Shown piece by piece: positions 33,490 to 41,207 of a DNA stretch of 41,207 bases. The stretch lies in contig CALKXE010000068.1 in NCBI GenBank assembly GCA_938003955.1, positions 1 to 41,207 of the forward strand. Direction: 5' to 3'. The position numbers and the translations under genes are program-made. Positions within the stretch are counted from its first letter, which is position 1; each line of letters begins with the position of its first letter. The stretch is from an uncultured Saprospiraceae bacterium. GTDB lineage: Bacteria; Bacteroidota; Bacteroidia; Chitinophagales; Saprospiraceae. The notes under the pieces are model-generated. The model saw only the letters and a list, made by a program, of their open reading frames with translations, was not told where the DNA came from and did no database searches.

Positions 33490-33756
33490 ATGAAATCTTA
33501 TATATTTGTTGATAATATTAAGTGTGATGGTTGTGTTTCAACAATCAAAAAGAAAGTAGGTGAAATAGAAAACATCTCCAATGTGGAGGTTGACATAGAA
33601 AGTGGCTCGGTATCATTTGATTGTGCGAATGATAGTTGCCGATTGAATGTCATATCTACACTAAAGAGGTGGGGATATCCACAAACAGGAACAGGGACAA
33701 AAATCGATAATGCGAAGTCATTTGTTAGTTGCATGATTGGTAGAATCGACAAATAA
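33490..33756 (+). CDS. Heavy-metal-associated (HMA) domain protein
   Basis: The 88-residue protein is a single HMA fold: YIFVDNIKCDGCVSTIKKKVG with the metal-binding CxxC (C13, C16), the strand VEVDIESGSVSFDC, and a C-terminal helix. It resembles CopZ-type copper chaperones and acts in the cytoplasm. Extra Cys residues (36-CANDSC region and near the C-terminus, SCMIG) are unusual for CopZ. It lies 104 nt before cydA, so it may be in the same unit, but no direct link to the oxidase (which carries no copper) is apparent. It may belong functionally with the copper block upstream. Confidence 0.85.
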   Translation: MKSYIFVDNIKCDGCVSTIKKKVGEIENISNVEVDIESGSVSFDCANDSCRLNVISTLKRWGYPQTGTGTKIDNAKSFVSCMIGRIDK

Positions 33757-33860
33757 GAAATCTGACATTGCATACTTATAGACTTTGCTAATTTCTTAAT
33801 TTTTAAATAGTATTTCATCTAATAAAATGGTGACTTTTCAAGGCTTTAAAAACCCACCCC

Positions 33861-35192
33861 ATGGAAGACATGATATTATACGATAGATTGCAATTTGCAT
33901 TCACTATCACATTTCATTATTTATTTCCTCAATTAACAATGGGTCTATCCTTGATCATTGTTTATTTCAAAGGACAATTTCTACGCACGAAACTGGATAA
34001 GTATAATGATGCGGCAAAGTTCTTCATGAAGATTTTTGCGATTAACTTCACTATGGGTGTTATCACTGGTATTCCAATGGAATTTCAGTTTGGTACTAAT
34101 TGGGCAAAGTTTTCTGAATTAACAGGAGGGATTATTGGTCAAACCTTGGCAATGGAAGGGCTGTTTTCCTTTTTTCTAGAATCTTCTTTCTTAGTTTTAT
34201 TCATTTTTGGAGAAAAGCTGATGGGGCAAAAACTTCACTTACTAACTGCATTTCTTGTCTTTCTGGGGTCCTGGGCTAGTGGATATTTTATACTTGCTAC
34301 TAACGCATGGATGCAAAATCCTGTCGGTTATGAAATACTCGAAAACGGGAAATACGTTCTTGAGAATTTTTCAGCATTATTTAGTAACCCATGGCTTCTT
34401 CCAGCATTTCTGCATAATCAGATGGCGTCTCTTGTAACGTCTTCCTTTGTGGTAGCAAGTATTGGTGCTTTTTATGTACTGAGCAAGTCAAATGTTGAGT
34501 ATGGCAAGTTGTTTCTTAAAACGGGTGTATTGTTTGGGCTTGTTTCAAGTTTGCTTGTTGCATTCCCTACCGGTGATTGGAATGCAAAAAATGTAGCGAA
34601 ATACCAACCGGCATCATTCGCCGCGATGGAGGGGATTTTTGAAACAGAGCATGCTGGAGCGGAGATCGTATTGATCGGACAACCCAATATGGTAGAAAAG
34701 AAACTCGATAATAAAATTGCGGTTCCAAACATACTGAGTTTCCTTACTTATCAGGATTGGAATAAACAGATTCCTGGTATGGATCAATTTAAAGAAGAAG
34801 AATTGCCGACCAATGTTCCTGGACTATATTATTCATATCATATCATGGTCGGATTAGGAACCATATTTATTGGTGTAATGGGTTTAGCTTTCTTCTTCTT
34901 GATGAGAGGAAAATTATTTGGGTTTAAACCGCTATTATGGACGATTATGTGCCTAGTGCCATTTCCTTATATCGCTAATATTACTGGATGGTATGTTGCA
35001 GAGCTAGGTCGTCAACCATACCTTGTGTACGGTCTATTAAAAACAGTCGATGGCATCTCTCCTACTGTATCCTCTGGCAACACACTATTTACATTGCTGG
35101 GTTTTGTAGGTATTTATTTTTTACTCGGTGTATTGTTTTTAATCCTCGTTGGAAAGACAATTTATCAAGGCCCAACACCTCAAAAACATTAA
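33861..35192 (+). CDS. cydA: Cytochrome bd ubiquinol oxidase subunit I
   Basis: The 443-residue membrane protein is CydA with a short Q-loop (CioA-type length). Expected haem ligands and charged residues are in place: H19 in FTITFHYLFPQLTMG, H185 in LLPAFLHNQMAS for haem b558/b595, E99 and E107 in AMEGLFSFFLESSF, and the GWYVAELGRQPYLVYG block near the end. It oxidises quinol and reduces oxygen to water with high affinity and resists sulfide, which fits a sulfide-exposed lifestyle; the last point is known for bd oxidases in general. The ATG at 33861 follows the HMA gene by 104 nt and cydB starts 3 nt after its stop. Confidence 0.95.
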   Translation: MEDMILYDRLQFAFTITFHYLFPQLTMGLSLIIVYFKGQFLRTKLDKYNDAAKFFMKIFAINFTMGVITGIPMEFQFGTNWAKFSELTGGIIGQTLAMEGLFSFFLESSFLVLFIFGEKLMGQKLHLLTAFLVFLGSWASGYFILATNAWMQNPVGYEILENGKYVLENFSALFSNPWLLPAFLHNQMASLVTSSFVVASIGAFYVLSKSNVEYGKLFLKTGVLFGLVSSLLVAFPTGDWNAKNVAKYQPASFAAMEGIFETEHAGAEIVLIGQPNMVEKKLDNKIAVPNILSFLTYQDWNKQIPGMDQFKEEELPTNVPGLYYSYHIMVGLGTIFIGVMGLAFFFLMRGKLFGFKPLLWTIMCLVPFPYIANITGWYVAELGRQPYLVYGLLKTVDGISPTVSSGNTLFTLLGFVGIYFLLGVLFLILVGKTIYQGPTPQKH

Positions 35193-35195
35193 ATC

Positions 35196-36269
35196 ATGGA
35201 ATTGTATTGGTATATTATTATAGCCCTTGTATTTGCTATGTTCTTTGTTCTGGATGGTTATGATTTTGGAGCTGGAATTATACATCTATTTTTCGCAAAA
35301 ACGGAGGAAGATAAAGAAGTCATCGCTAAGTCCGCTGGTCTATTTTGGGACTCTAATGAAGTATGGCTAGTTGCAGGAGGAGGGATGCTGTTCATGGCGT
35401 TTCCAACATATTATGCGTCGGTTTTTAGTGGATTCTATCTACCATTGATCATAGTGCTTTGGTTGATCATGCTGAGAGCAATAGGATTAGAATTTCGTAG
35501 TCAGTTCAACTTTTCAATGTGGAAAAGCATTTGGGATACTCTATTTGGTATATCAAGTTTATTATTAGCATTGTTCTTTGGTATTGCTCTAGGTAATATC
35601 GTGCGAGGAGTAAACTTAGGAGGTGTCGAGGGAGGTGTTTCCGTTTATGAAGGACACTATTTTTTCTTGCCATTATGGGACGGGAGCTTTAGTCCTCTAA
35701 CTAATCATCCGGGTGTTATTGACTGGTTTACATTAATTATCGGCGTTATCGCTGTTGTTGTGCTCGCTATTCACGGTGCAAACTGGATAATACTAAAGAC
35801 GGATTCATCAATAAATCAAAAGCTAAAGTCTATCATTTTTAAATTAAATATTGTCTTATCGATTCTGACAGTAATTTCGTTATCAGCTTGGAATTTCATA
35901 AACCCAGATGCTTTGTCCAATTTCTCAGATCGCCCATATTTATTGATATTTCCATTGATCTATTTTGTTGGGATTATTGGATTATTCTTCATCAATAAAA
36001 TAAAGAATGACACACATGCTTTTTATTTATCATGCATGATAATAATAGGTGGTATTACATCTTCTTTAGCATCATTGTTTCCTGTCATATTACCTTCTAC
36101 GAATGACATCAATGAATCATTGACTATTTACAATACTTCGACATCAGCGTATGGACTTTCTGTTGCATTTAATTGGGGCATTGTTGGGCTGATATTACTT
36201 GTTATTTACTTCATCGTACAGAAAAGGCTCATGTCAGGTAAAATCGATCATATGGACTATGGTCACTGA
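35196..36269 (+). CDS. cydB: Cytochrome bd ubiquinol oxidase subunit II
   Basis: The 357-residue membrane protein is CydB. The opening MELYWYIIIALVFAMFFVLDGYDFGAG holds the conserved GYDFG motif, followed by FWDSNEVWLVAGGGMLFMAFPTYYA (N- and C-terminal halves of the family mark), and LRAIGLEFR. It pairs with CydA to form the oxidase. There are about eight helices. It is translated just after cydA (3-nt gap), and the next gene starts 22 nt after its stop. Confidence 0.95.
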   Translation: MELYWYIIIALVFAMFFVLDGYDFGAGIIHLFFAKTEEDKEVIAKSAGLFWDSNEVWLVAGGGMLFMAFPTYYASVFSGFYLPLIIVLWLIMLRAIGLEFRSQFNFSMWKSIWDTLFGISSLLLALFFGIALGNIVRGVNLGGVEGGVSVYEGHYFFLPLWDGSFSPLTNHPGVIDWFTLIIGVIAVVVLAIHGANWIILKTDSSINQKLKSIIFKLNIVLSILTVISLSAWNFINPDALSNFSDRPYLLIFPLIYFVGIIGLFFINKIKNDTHAFYLSCMIIIGGITSSLASLFPVILPSTNDINESLTIYNTSTSAYGLSVAFNWGIVGLILLVIYFIVQKRLMSGKIDHMDYGH

Positions 36270-36291
36270 CCGCACTCAATAAAGTTAAGCT

Positions 36292-36876
36292 ATGACAGAT
36301 TCCTTAATATCATTAATTAGTATCACTGCAGGCATAGTAGGAGCAAATCTGTTTGGTATGATCAAAGAGAAAAATTCTTTAGGTCTAGTTGGCAATACAA
36401 TGGCTGGAGTATTCGGAAGTATATTGTTTATCAAATCTTTTGGCAGACTAGGATTTGATCCTTCGCATATTATGACATTAGGCAGAACTAATTGGTCATT
36501 ATTTTTCATTAATCTTGCAGTATCGTTTAGCGCTGGTCTGGGATCAGTCTTTATGTTAAAAAAGCTAAAAACAAGCATAGAAACAATGGGCAAATTTAAG
36601 TTAGATTCAATAGCTACTTTTAAAGTAATTAGTTTTTTAGAAGGGATGTCATACATTCTCTTACTCTTTGTTGCTGTACCTATCAAACATATGGCAGGTG
36701 ATTCAACATATGTAAAAGCGTTAGGGATGCCTCATGGAGTCTTATTTTTAATGTACATTCTGATGGCTTTATTTATCAGATCAAGAATGAAATGGGGATT
36801 TAAGTCTACCCTATTTGTTTTGATAGCCTCATTACTTCCATTTGGTACTTTCTATGTGAATAAGAAGTATTTCTAA
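36292..36876 (+). CDS. Membrane protein fusing a GlsB-like domain to DUF3817
   Basis: The 194-residue protein has two membrane parts. Residues 1-90 have three hydrophobic segments with a Gly-rich centre (ITAGIVGANLFGMIKEKNSLGLVGNTMAGVFGSILF), which resembles the GlsB/YeaQ/YmgE family (transglycosylase-associated). Residues 100-194 are a DUF3817 domain: FKVISFLEGMSYILLLFVAVPIKHMAG, then PHGVLFLMYILMAL and a final pair of helices. DUF3817 is usually a separate protein of about 100 residues, so this seems a fusion. It follows cydB by 22 nt, so it may be part of the operon. Function unknown. Confidence 0.72.
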   Translation: MTDSLISLISITAGIVGANLFGMIKEKNSLGLVGNTMAGVFGSILFIKSFGRLGFDPSHIMTLGRTNWSLFFINLAVSFSAGLGSVFMLKKLKTSIETMGKFKLDSIATFKVISFLEGMSYILLLFVAVPIKHMAGDSTYVKALGMPHGVLFLMYILMALFIRSRMKWGFKSTLFVLIASLLPFGTFYVNKKYF

Positions 36877-36965
36877 GTGCGTACGAAGTTATTTTAATCC
36901 AATTTCTCGATGAGATTCATGATTACTTTAAAACAAGCAATCTGATTAAGAGTATTCAAAGTCTA

Positions 36966-37670
36966 TTAAATACGAACTTCAACCTTAATCACTTCATCTT
37001 CAATAAGAGTGGTTACCAAATTTTCTATCTCACTAGTTCCTGCCTGTGTAATAGTAGCGGCAACAATTGTAAGCGGTACACCTGCTGGCACTTTTATCGA
37101 TCCATCATCTTTTTCAGTATCACTATTAAATACTAATTTTTTTCCAGCATTAATGGGGCCATCAATACCTTCAAATGTGTAACTAACATTAAAAGTAGCT
37201 GTCTCACTTTCTTTTAGATGACTCAAACAATCCATATCATACTTTACAGTTGCCGATGTTGGTATCCAGAAATCAGCTATGTATACATTATCAAAATTGA
37301 AATCTTCATCATAAATCTTCAGTAGATCAATTTCGCCATAAGGCCAAAATACATCATCGTCACAATTATTAATTTGAACCTCAAAATTACCACCTCCTCC
37401 TATTTCAGTATCAAATACTTCAAAACGCATTGAATAAAATCCATTTATATCTGTGACGGTTTTTGCTTTAATATCCCTTCCACTTATAGTGAAGCTAGGT
37501 CTGAAATATGAACCTTCAACAGTAACATTTTGAAGAGATTCTTTGGTGACACTATTCAAAATTGTTCCCTCTATTAGAATACATCTATCGACACAAATAC
37601 TTTCTTCTACCTTATCGATGGTAATGCAACCCCAAAAAGTAATAGCGAAAAGGAATAACAGTTTTTTCAT
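36966..37670 (-). CDS. Lipoprotein with carboxypeptidase-regulatory-like fold
   Basis: The 234-residue protein has a lipoprotein-like signal (MKKLLFLFAITFWGC, Cys 15; FWGC is a slightly atypical lipobox). Residues 30-90 resemble a CarboxypepD_reg-like beta-sandwich (ILIEGTILNSVTKESLQNVTVEGSY, then TDINGFYSMRF). The second half reads as another beta domain (TVKYDMDCLSHLKE, ATFNVSYTFEGIDGPI). Such proteins are often surface lipoproteins with unknown ligand. It stands alone, on the opposite strand to the cyd genes, with no recognised partner. Confidence 0.65.
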   Translation of the reverse strand: MKKLLFLFAITFWGCITIDKVEESICVDRCILIEGTILNSVTKESLQNVTVEGSYFRPSFTISGRDIKAKTVTDINGFYSMRFEVFDTEIGGGGNFEVQINNCDDDVFWPYGEIDLLKIYDEDFNFDNVYIADFWIPTSATVKYDMDCLSHLKESETATFNVSYTFEGIDGPINAGKKLVFNSDTEKDDGSIKVPAGVPLTIVAATITQAGTSEIENLVTTLIEDEVIKVEVRI

Positions 37671-37964
37671 GACAATTGGTTTCTATTTCTAAAATAGTAT
37701 CGTTCAAAAAAATAACGATTCATCATGCTAAAAGGCCCCTTACCGAATCGAAGAGGTCAAATTAAAAGCAATTTGGTCATTAGTTTAGTTAGAAAACATA
37801 CATACCATTTATATGATAAGAAATAGCTGCAAAATCTTAGCTAGAATTATAAGTCATGAGTATACCAAGACTTATCTATAGTGAAAGAATTACAGACTGA
37901 CAAACTTTCTACTTGCATGCATCATTGGAATCAAACCATATATAATCTATGATTTTGTATTGAT

Positions 37965-38786
37965 TTAGAAACTATAAATCATACCCAATCCACCATCGGC
38001 CCCAATAATAGTCACATCAGTTTTTTGAGTAATCTTATGAAGTTCTGGTACTAAATACCCTATTAGAGCCCCAACACCGTATCCAACTATCACATCGGTA
38101 GGAAAGTGACGCCCAGCTTTTACTCTAAGATAAGCGGTAACTGAAGGTGCTGTAATTGCTCCAGCCCAAACGACGTATCTAAAGTCTGACTCAGGATAAA
38201 GATCATCAAAGACAGTGGCAGTAAAAAAGGACAAACTTGCTACATGGCTTACATGCCCGGAAAAGAAAGACCTTCTAGTAGTTGACTGCAATTTATATTC
38301 TGGATCTACATCTGAATTATAAGCATATGGCCTATATCTGCCAAAACTACTTTTTGTTATTGCTGTTAATCCACCATTAATTGCAAAGACTTCAGCATAC
38401 ATCATCATTATTTCTCTTGCATTTTGCCGTGCTTGTCCAGAAAGAAACAAAGTGAGTGGAGCTGCCAAGATACCGTTCTTGAAATAATCACTATGTGTTG
38501 CGGCTTTAGCTGAAAAATTACCAACTGTTGATTTATCAATTCCAAAGATGGCTTCTTTATCTAAAAGTGTGATATCTTCAATCGTAAATGGCCCTTTCTG
38601 GTCTTCTATCAATACAGATCCTCCTAACATGGCTCCAGAAATTCCAATTATTGTTCCTGAATGCTTCCATGTTGTTTTGTACAGCTTTTGACTATGCGCT
38701 TCGAATGTGCATGACATCAAAATCGAGATAATCATTACTACGATCCTTAATTTTTGGCTACTTTTCAATTTATTTCTATTAATCAT
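37965..38786 (-). CDS. PAP2 family phosphatase
   Basis: The 273-residue protein has a signal/membrane start (residues 14-30) and a complete PAP2 signature: K145-x6-R152-P153 (KSSFGRYRP), S-G-H at 176-178 (FFSGHVSH) and R221-x5-H227-x3-D231 (RVKAGRHFPTD). Family members hydrolyse lipid or small-molecule phosphate esters at the membrane, for example undecaprenyl diphosphate or phosphatidate; the substrate is unknown. Its start overlaps the stop of the haem lipoprotein gene upstream by 8 nt, so they are co-transcribed in the DUF4266-DUF3570 operon. Confidence 0.9.
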   Translation of the reverse strand: MINRNKLKSSQKLRIVVMIISILMSCTFEAHSQKLYKTTWKHSGTIIGISGAMLGGSVLIEDQKGPFTIEDITLLDKEAIFGIDKSTVGNFSAKAATHSDYFKNGILAAPLTLFLSGQARQNAREIMMMYAEVFAINGGLTAITKSSFGRYRPYAYNSDVDPEYKLQSTTRRSFFSGHVSHVASLSFFTATVFDDLYPESDFRYVVWAGAITAPSVTAYLRVKAGRHFPTDVIVGYGVGALIGYLVPELHKITQKTDVTIIGADGGLGMIYSF

Positions 38787-39837
38787 TTTTTGCTCCCTCA
38801 GCTACCCAGTTTTCTATCGTTGCTATCTGACAATCAGTTAACTTATACGCCACCTCAGGCATTGGATCAAAGCCGGTTTCATGTTTTATTGATCCAAGAA
38901 ACTCACCATCATTTACAGAAAACATTATGTTTTCATATGTATCAAGAATTACACCTCCAAGATCATTCGTTGGTTGATGACAGCCAAGACATTGATCAGC
39001 AATTATTGGAAATATATTTTGACTAAATGATATCTCTAATGAGTTACATGGCTCATTACAGTCTGTATTATTCGCTCCTTGATTGATCCATTCCTTGACC
39101 AATTCTGTCTGTTCATCTGTAAAAGAAATAGCTGGCAATGGCGGCATGAATTTATCGGAATTCATATTTGTTTCATCTAGTGTTTTCATGATTTTACCTC
39201 CATTATTACTACCAGGATTAACTTTAGACCTGATCTGAGTATACGTCTCCAATATCACGTTATCTTCCGCAGTTTCAATGTCATGGCATCCGCTATATGC
39301 ACATCCTGATGCCATCAATGGTAGTATCTGCCTTTCGAAAGAGATTATATTAGGATCGCAGACATTCTCTTCTAATAATGCAATCAGAGTATCTGGATCA
39401 ACTACAGTAGTATCCAGCCCGGTATCCGATGAGTCGATCATCATGTCCATTGTATCTATGGGCAATAATGATGAATCAAAAGACAGGTCTACTCTGGAAC
39501 CTCCATTAAATGTTGCATCAGCACATAAGAATTTATGATCTTCACCAAATAGAATGTACCCGTTGTTACTCATTTTTGCAATGATGAAATTATCGCTATC
39601 AGATGTATAAGACGTAAGCTCTTCTACTTCGTATCCAACAAATTCCGTAGCGATATATTCTCTTATTGTTAGTGGCCAGTTTAAAACACTAAGGGTTTTA
39701 GCATCGTTTCTTAACGCTTCATTGATCAAGTCTTGAGATGTACATTCGGTATAGTTTAGTGTGCGAGAGTTGTTGACTTCACAGCCTATAATGGCAAATA
39801 AACATAATAGACAGACGGAAAATATATTTGACTTCAT
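38779..39837 (-). CDS. Two-haem cytochrome-like lipoprotein with PepSY-like N-terminus
   Basis: The 352-residue protein has a lipoprotein signal (AIIGC, Cys 19) and an N-terminal domain (35-108) whose LNWPLTIREYIATEF and YEVEELTSYT pattern resembles PepSY-like domains. Two cytochrome-c-like modules follow: 160-257 with C179-x4-C184-H185 (CAYSGCH, an atypical spacing) and 268-350 with C283-x2-C286-H287 (CLGCH). Both contain a Met-Pro stretch (DKFMPPLP; FDPMPEVAY) that could supply the sixth ligand. The double module is common in Bacteroidota and Planctomycetota proteins. It may carry electrons for the operon; partners are DUF3570 (21 nt upstream) and PAP2. Confidence 0.8.
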   Translation of the reverse strand: MKSNIFSVCLLCLFAIIGCEVNNSRTLNYTECTSQDLINEALRNDAKTLSVLNWPLTIREYIATEFVGYEVEELTSYTSDSDNFIIAKMSNNGYILFGEDHKFLCADATFNGGSRVDLSFDSSLLPIDTMDMMIDSSDTGLDTTVVDPDTLIALLEENVCDPNIISFERQILPLMASGCAYSGCHDIETAEDNVILETYTQIRSKVNPGSNNGGKIMKTLDETNMNSDKFMPPLPAISFTDEQTELVKEWINQGANNTDCNEPCNSLEISFSQNIFPIIADQCLGCHQPTNDLGGVILDTYENIMFSVNDGEFLGSIKHETGFDPMPEVAYKLTDCQIATIENWVAEGAKND

Positions 39838-39858
39838 TATTATTCTTTATAAAAAAGA

Positions 39859-41043
39859 TTAAAACCTGAAATTCAGTCCTATCGCCGCCGCATAACCAGA
39901 TAAACCTGTATTTCTGGTATAACTTGAAACTCTTAACGTCAAGCTATTGAACATAAAGACCTTCTTGGTAAACGGAACCTTAGCACGAGCTAAACCATAC
40001 AATGGAGTATATCCTATTCCAAGACCAAATTTAGAACTATTCAATTCCGAAAGGTCATAATCACTGGTATAAAACTCATCAGTAGAGGTATGCTCTGCAA
40101 ATGGCAAAAAGTAATCGGAGCCAGTCTGGGTATGAAATCTATAAAAGGGAGCTACGGTCCAAGAATCACTTATATGATATGGTAATTCTAAATTGAACGT
40201 ATGCGCATTGATTCCAAAATCATCGGTATAAAATCTATAATATGAGCGAATCACAAGATTGTCATTTGGCTTATAATTTAATCTCACTGCCAATGGAATT
40301 TTTAATCTAGTAGAAGGAAGTCTTTCTATATCTGGCAGTGCTTGATCATTAAAATAAACTCTGTGGAATGGTGTAGACAATAAACCATCCATATAAATAG
40401 CCTCTACAGAAAGAGACATTTGCAGTCTTTTATTGAGTACTTGAGAGTAAGTTAATTGGGCATTGTATGAATTACGACTCTTTGTTGGCACAGAAACATC
40501 ACCTCTGAGTTCAACAGGAAAATAGGTCTTCCAACTATCAACAAAAGCTTGAGCGGAAAACGCAAATTCAGTATTTCCGTTATTCAATTCTTTTGCAAGA
40601 TTTATCCCGCCATTTATAGAAGTATAATCATACTCCGTCGAGAAACCACCTCTAACGCCATATGTAAAACCTTTGCTAAGTAGCTTCTTGGTGTAGCCAA
40701 TGTTTCCATATGCTCTTGCATCCATCACAGAAGCAGAAGAACGATTGTTATCAATGTTGTCCGTAGATGCTGAGCTGTAGATGTCAAGACCCAAAGTCGC
40801 ATTAACAGATTGCGTACTATCCAAAGGAACATTGACAACAATTATATTCGCAAAGTCAGTTAGTTCTTCGGTACCTACACCTCCTGTTACAGCGGCATTA
40901 TTTCCATCTTGGGCATAGTAACTACTTAGGAAGTCTATCTCTGTATATTTTTCGTTGGGCTTCATCTGATATCCTTCTTGCGCCTGGGCAAAAAATGCCA
41001 ATGCTGTGAAAGACATCACTAAACTTAATTTTATTATTCTCAT
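39859..41043 (-). CDS. DUF3570 outer-membrane beta-barrel-like protein
   Basis: The 394-residue protein has a signal peptide (MRIIKLSLVMSFTALAFFAQAQ) and beta-barrel-like strands throughout, ending LSGYAAAIGLNFRF with a terminal Phe. The segment DIYSSASTDNIDNN and the SSYYAQDGNNAAVTGGVGTEEL start are the DUF3570 hallmark. DUF3570 genes occur next to DUF4266 and often thioredoxin or ApbE genes; their role is unknown, but a barrel in the outer membrane is likely. It lies 35 nt after the partial DUF4266 gene and 21 nt before the haem lipoprotein. Confidence 0.88.
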   Translation of the reverse strand: MRIIKLSLVMSFTALAFFAQAQEGYQMKPNEKYTEIDFLSSYYAQDGNNAAVTGGVGTEELTDFANIIVVNVPLDSTQSVNATLGLDIYSSASTDNIDNNRSSASVMDARAYGNIGYTKKLLSKGFTYGVRGGFSTEYDYTSINGGINLAKELNNGNTEFAFSAQAFVDSWKTYFPVELRGDVSVPTKSRNSYNAQLTYSQVLNKRLQMSLSVEAIYMDGLLSTPFHRVYFNDQALPDIERLPSTRLKIPLAVRLNYKPNDNLVIRSYYRFYTDDFGINAHTFNLELPYHISDSWTVAPFYRFHTQTGSDYFLPFAEHTSTDEFYTSDYDLSELNSSKFGLGIGYTPLYGLARAKVPFTKKVFMFNSLTLRVSSYTRNTGLSGYAAAIGLNFRF

Positions 41044-41078
41044 TAATTTTCTTTATTAATTTGATCAATTATTGGAGT

Positions 41079-41207
41079 CTAATTACAGCCGCAACCACCA
41101 CCTACTTTTCCACCATTTGCTCCAGCAGCACCTTCACGATAAGCTTGGAAATTTATTTCAAATGATTCTAGCTTCTTGTCACCCAATGCCATGTCTTTAT
41201 CATTCAA
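41079..41207 (-). CDS. DUF4266 domain protein, C-terminal part (runs off window end)
   Basis: The minus strand encodes the last 42 residues of a small protein before TAG at 41081-41079: LNDKDMALGDKKLESFEINF, then QAYREGAAGANGGKVGGGCGCN. This tail, with L-x-D-x-x-M near the start, Y-R-E-G-A, and a Gly-rich GGGCGCN end, is typical of DUF4266, usually a small lipoprotein found with DUF3570. The 5' part and start lie outside the window. Confidence 0.85.
   Translation of the reverse strand: MNDKDMALGDKKLESFEINFQAYREGAAGANGGKVGGGCGCN

Noticed and set aside
33498..33818. A 106-codon minus-strand frame over the HMA gene
   Set aside because: Antisense shadow of a clear HMA-domain gene.

Overview
The window is AT-rich DNA from a member of the Bacteroidota, most likely the Saprospiria or a close relative. 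The signs are several secreted proteins ending in type IX secretion (T9SS) sorting domains, a partial gldC, small families typical of the phylum (DUF3570/DUF4266, DUF983, HYC_CC_PP, MbnP), TTG start codons, and promoters with the Bacteroidota -7 element TAnnTTTG.

Layout. 1-8 kb: the end of gldC, a T9SS-exported protein, thioredoxin, a minus-strand operon (engB, a PlsB-like acyltransferase, a DEDDh exonuclease), an outer-membrane barrel and an exported protein of unknown function. 8-11.5 kb: a PLP trans-sulfuration enzyme, then two LVIVD-type lipoproteins and a barrel. 11.8-22.8 kb: a heavy-metal (probably copper) block with a HYC_CC_PP protein, CusA/CzcA RND pump, TolC partner, CusB-like adaptor and an HMA-AraC regulator, then MbnP carrying a T9SS tail and two MbnH/MauG-like di-haem lipoproteins, ending at a clear terminator. 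23 kb: tRNA-Arg(TCT) on the minus strand. 23.6-25.2 kb: a subtilisin-like lipoprotein.

25.2-31.7 kb is a sulfur/persulfide locus: DUF983, a Crp/Fnr regulator, two YeeE/YedE half-transporters, TauE/SafE, a CstB-like persulfide dioxygenase-rhodanese, a free rhodanese, a methyltransferase and a rhodanese gene broken by an amber codon. Three near-identical 16-bp palindromes (TGTAAC-N4-GTTACA type) lie at the same distance (36-37 bp, start to start) upstream of -7 boxes. They define a small regulon, probably run by the local Crp/Fnr protein. On the minus strand beside the first palindrome is a decayed GDCCVxC-family gene with TGA exactly where the family has Cys or selenocysteine.

31.8-41.2 kb: a T9SS Kelch-like protein, an HMA metal-binding protein, cytochrome bd oxidase (cydAB), a fused GlsB-like/DUF3817 membrane protein, then minus-strand genes: a lipoprotein, PAP2 phosphatase, a two-haem lipoprotein, DUF3570 and a partial DUF4266.

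The window contains no phage, IS element or CRISPR array that I can recognise. The most notable items are the Crp/Fnr palindrome regulon, the possible fossil selenoprotein gene, and the coupling of a surface-targeted MbnP/MbnH set to a copper-type efflux operon.
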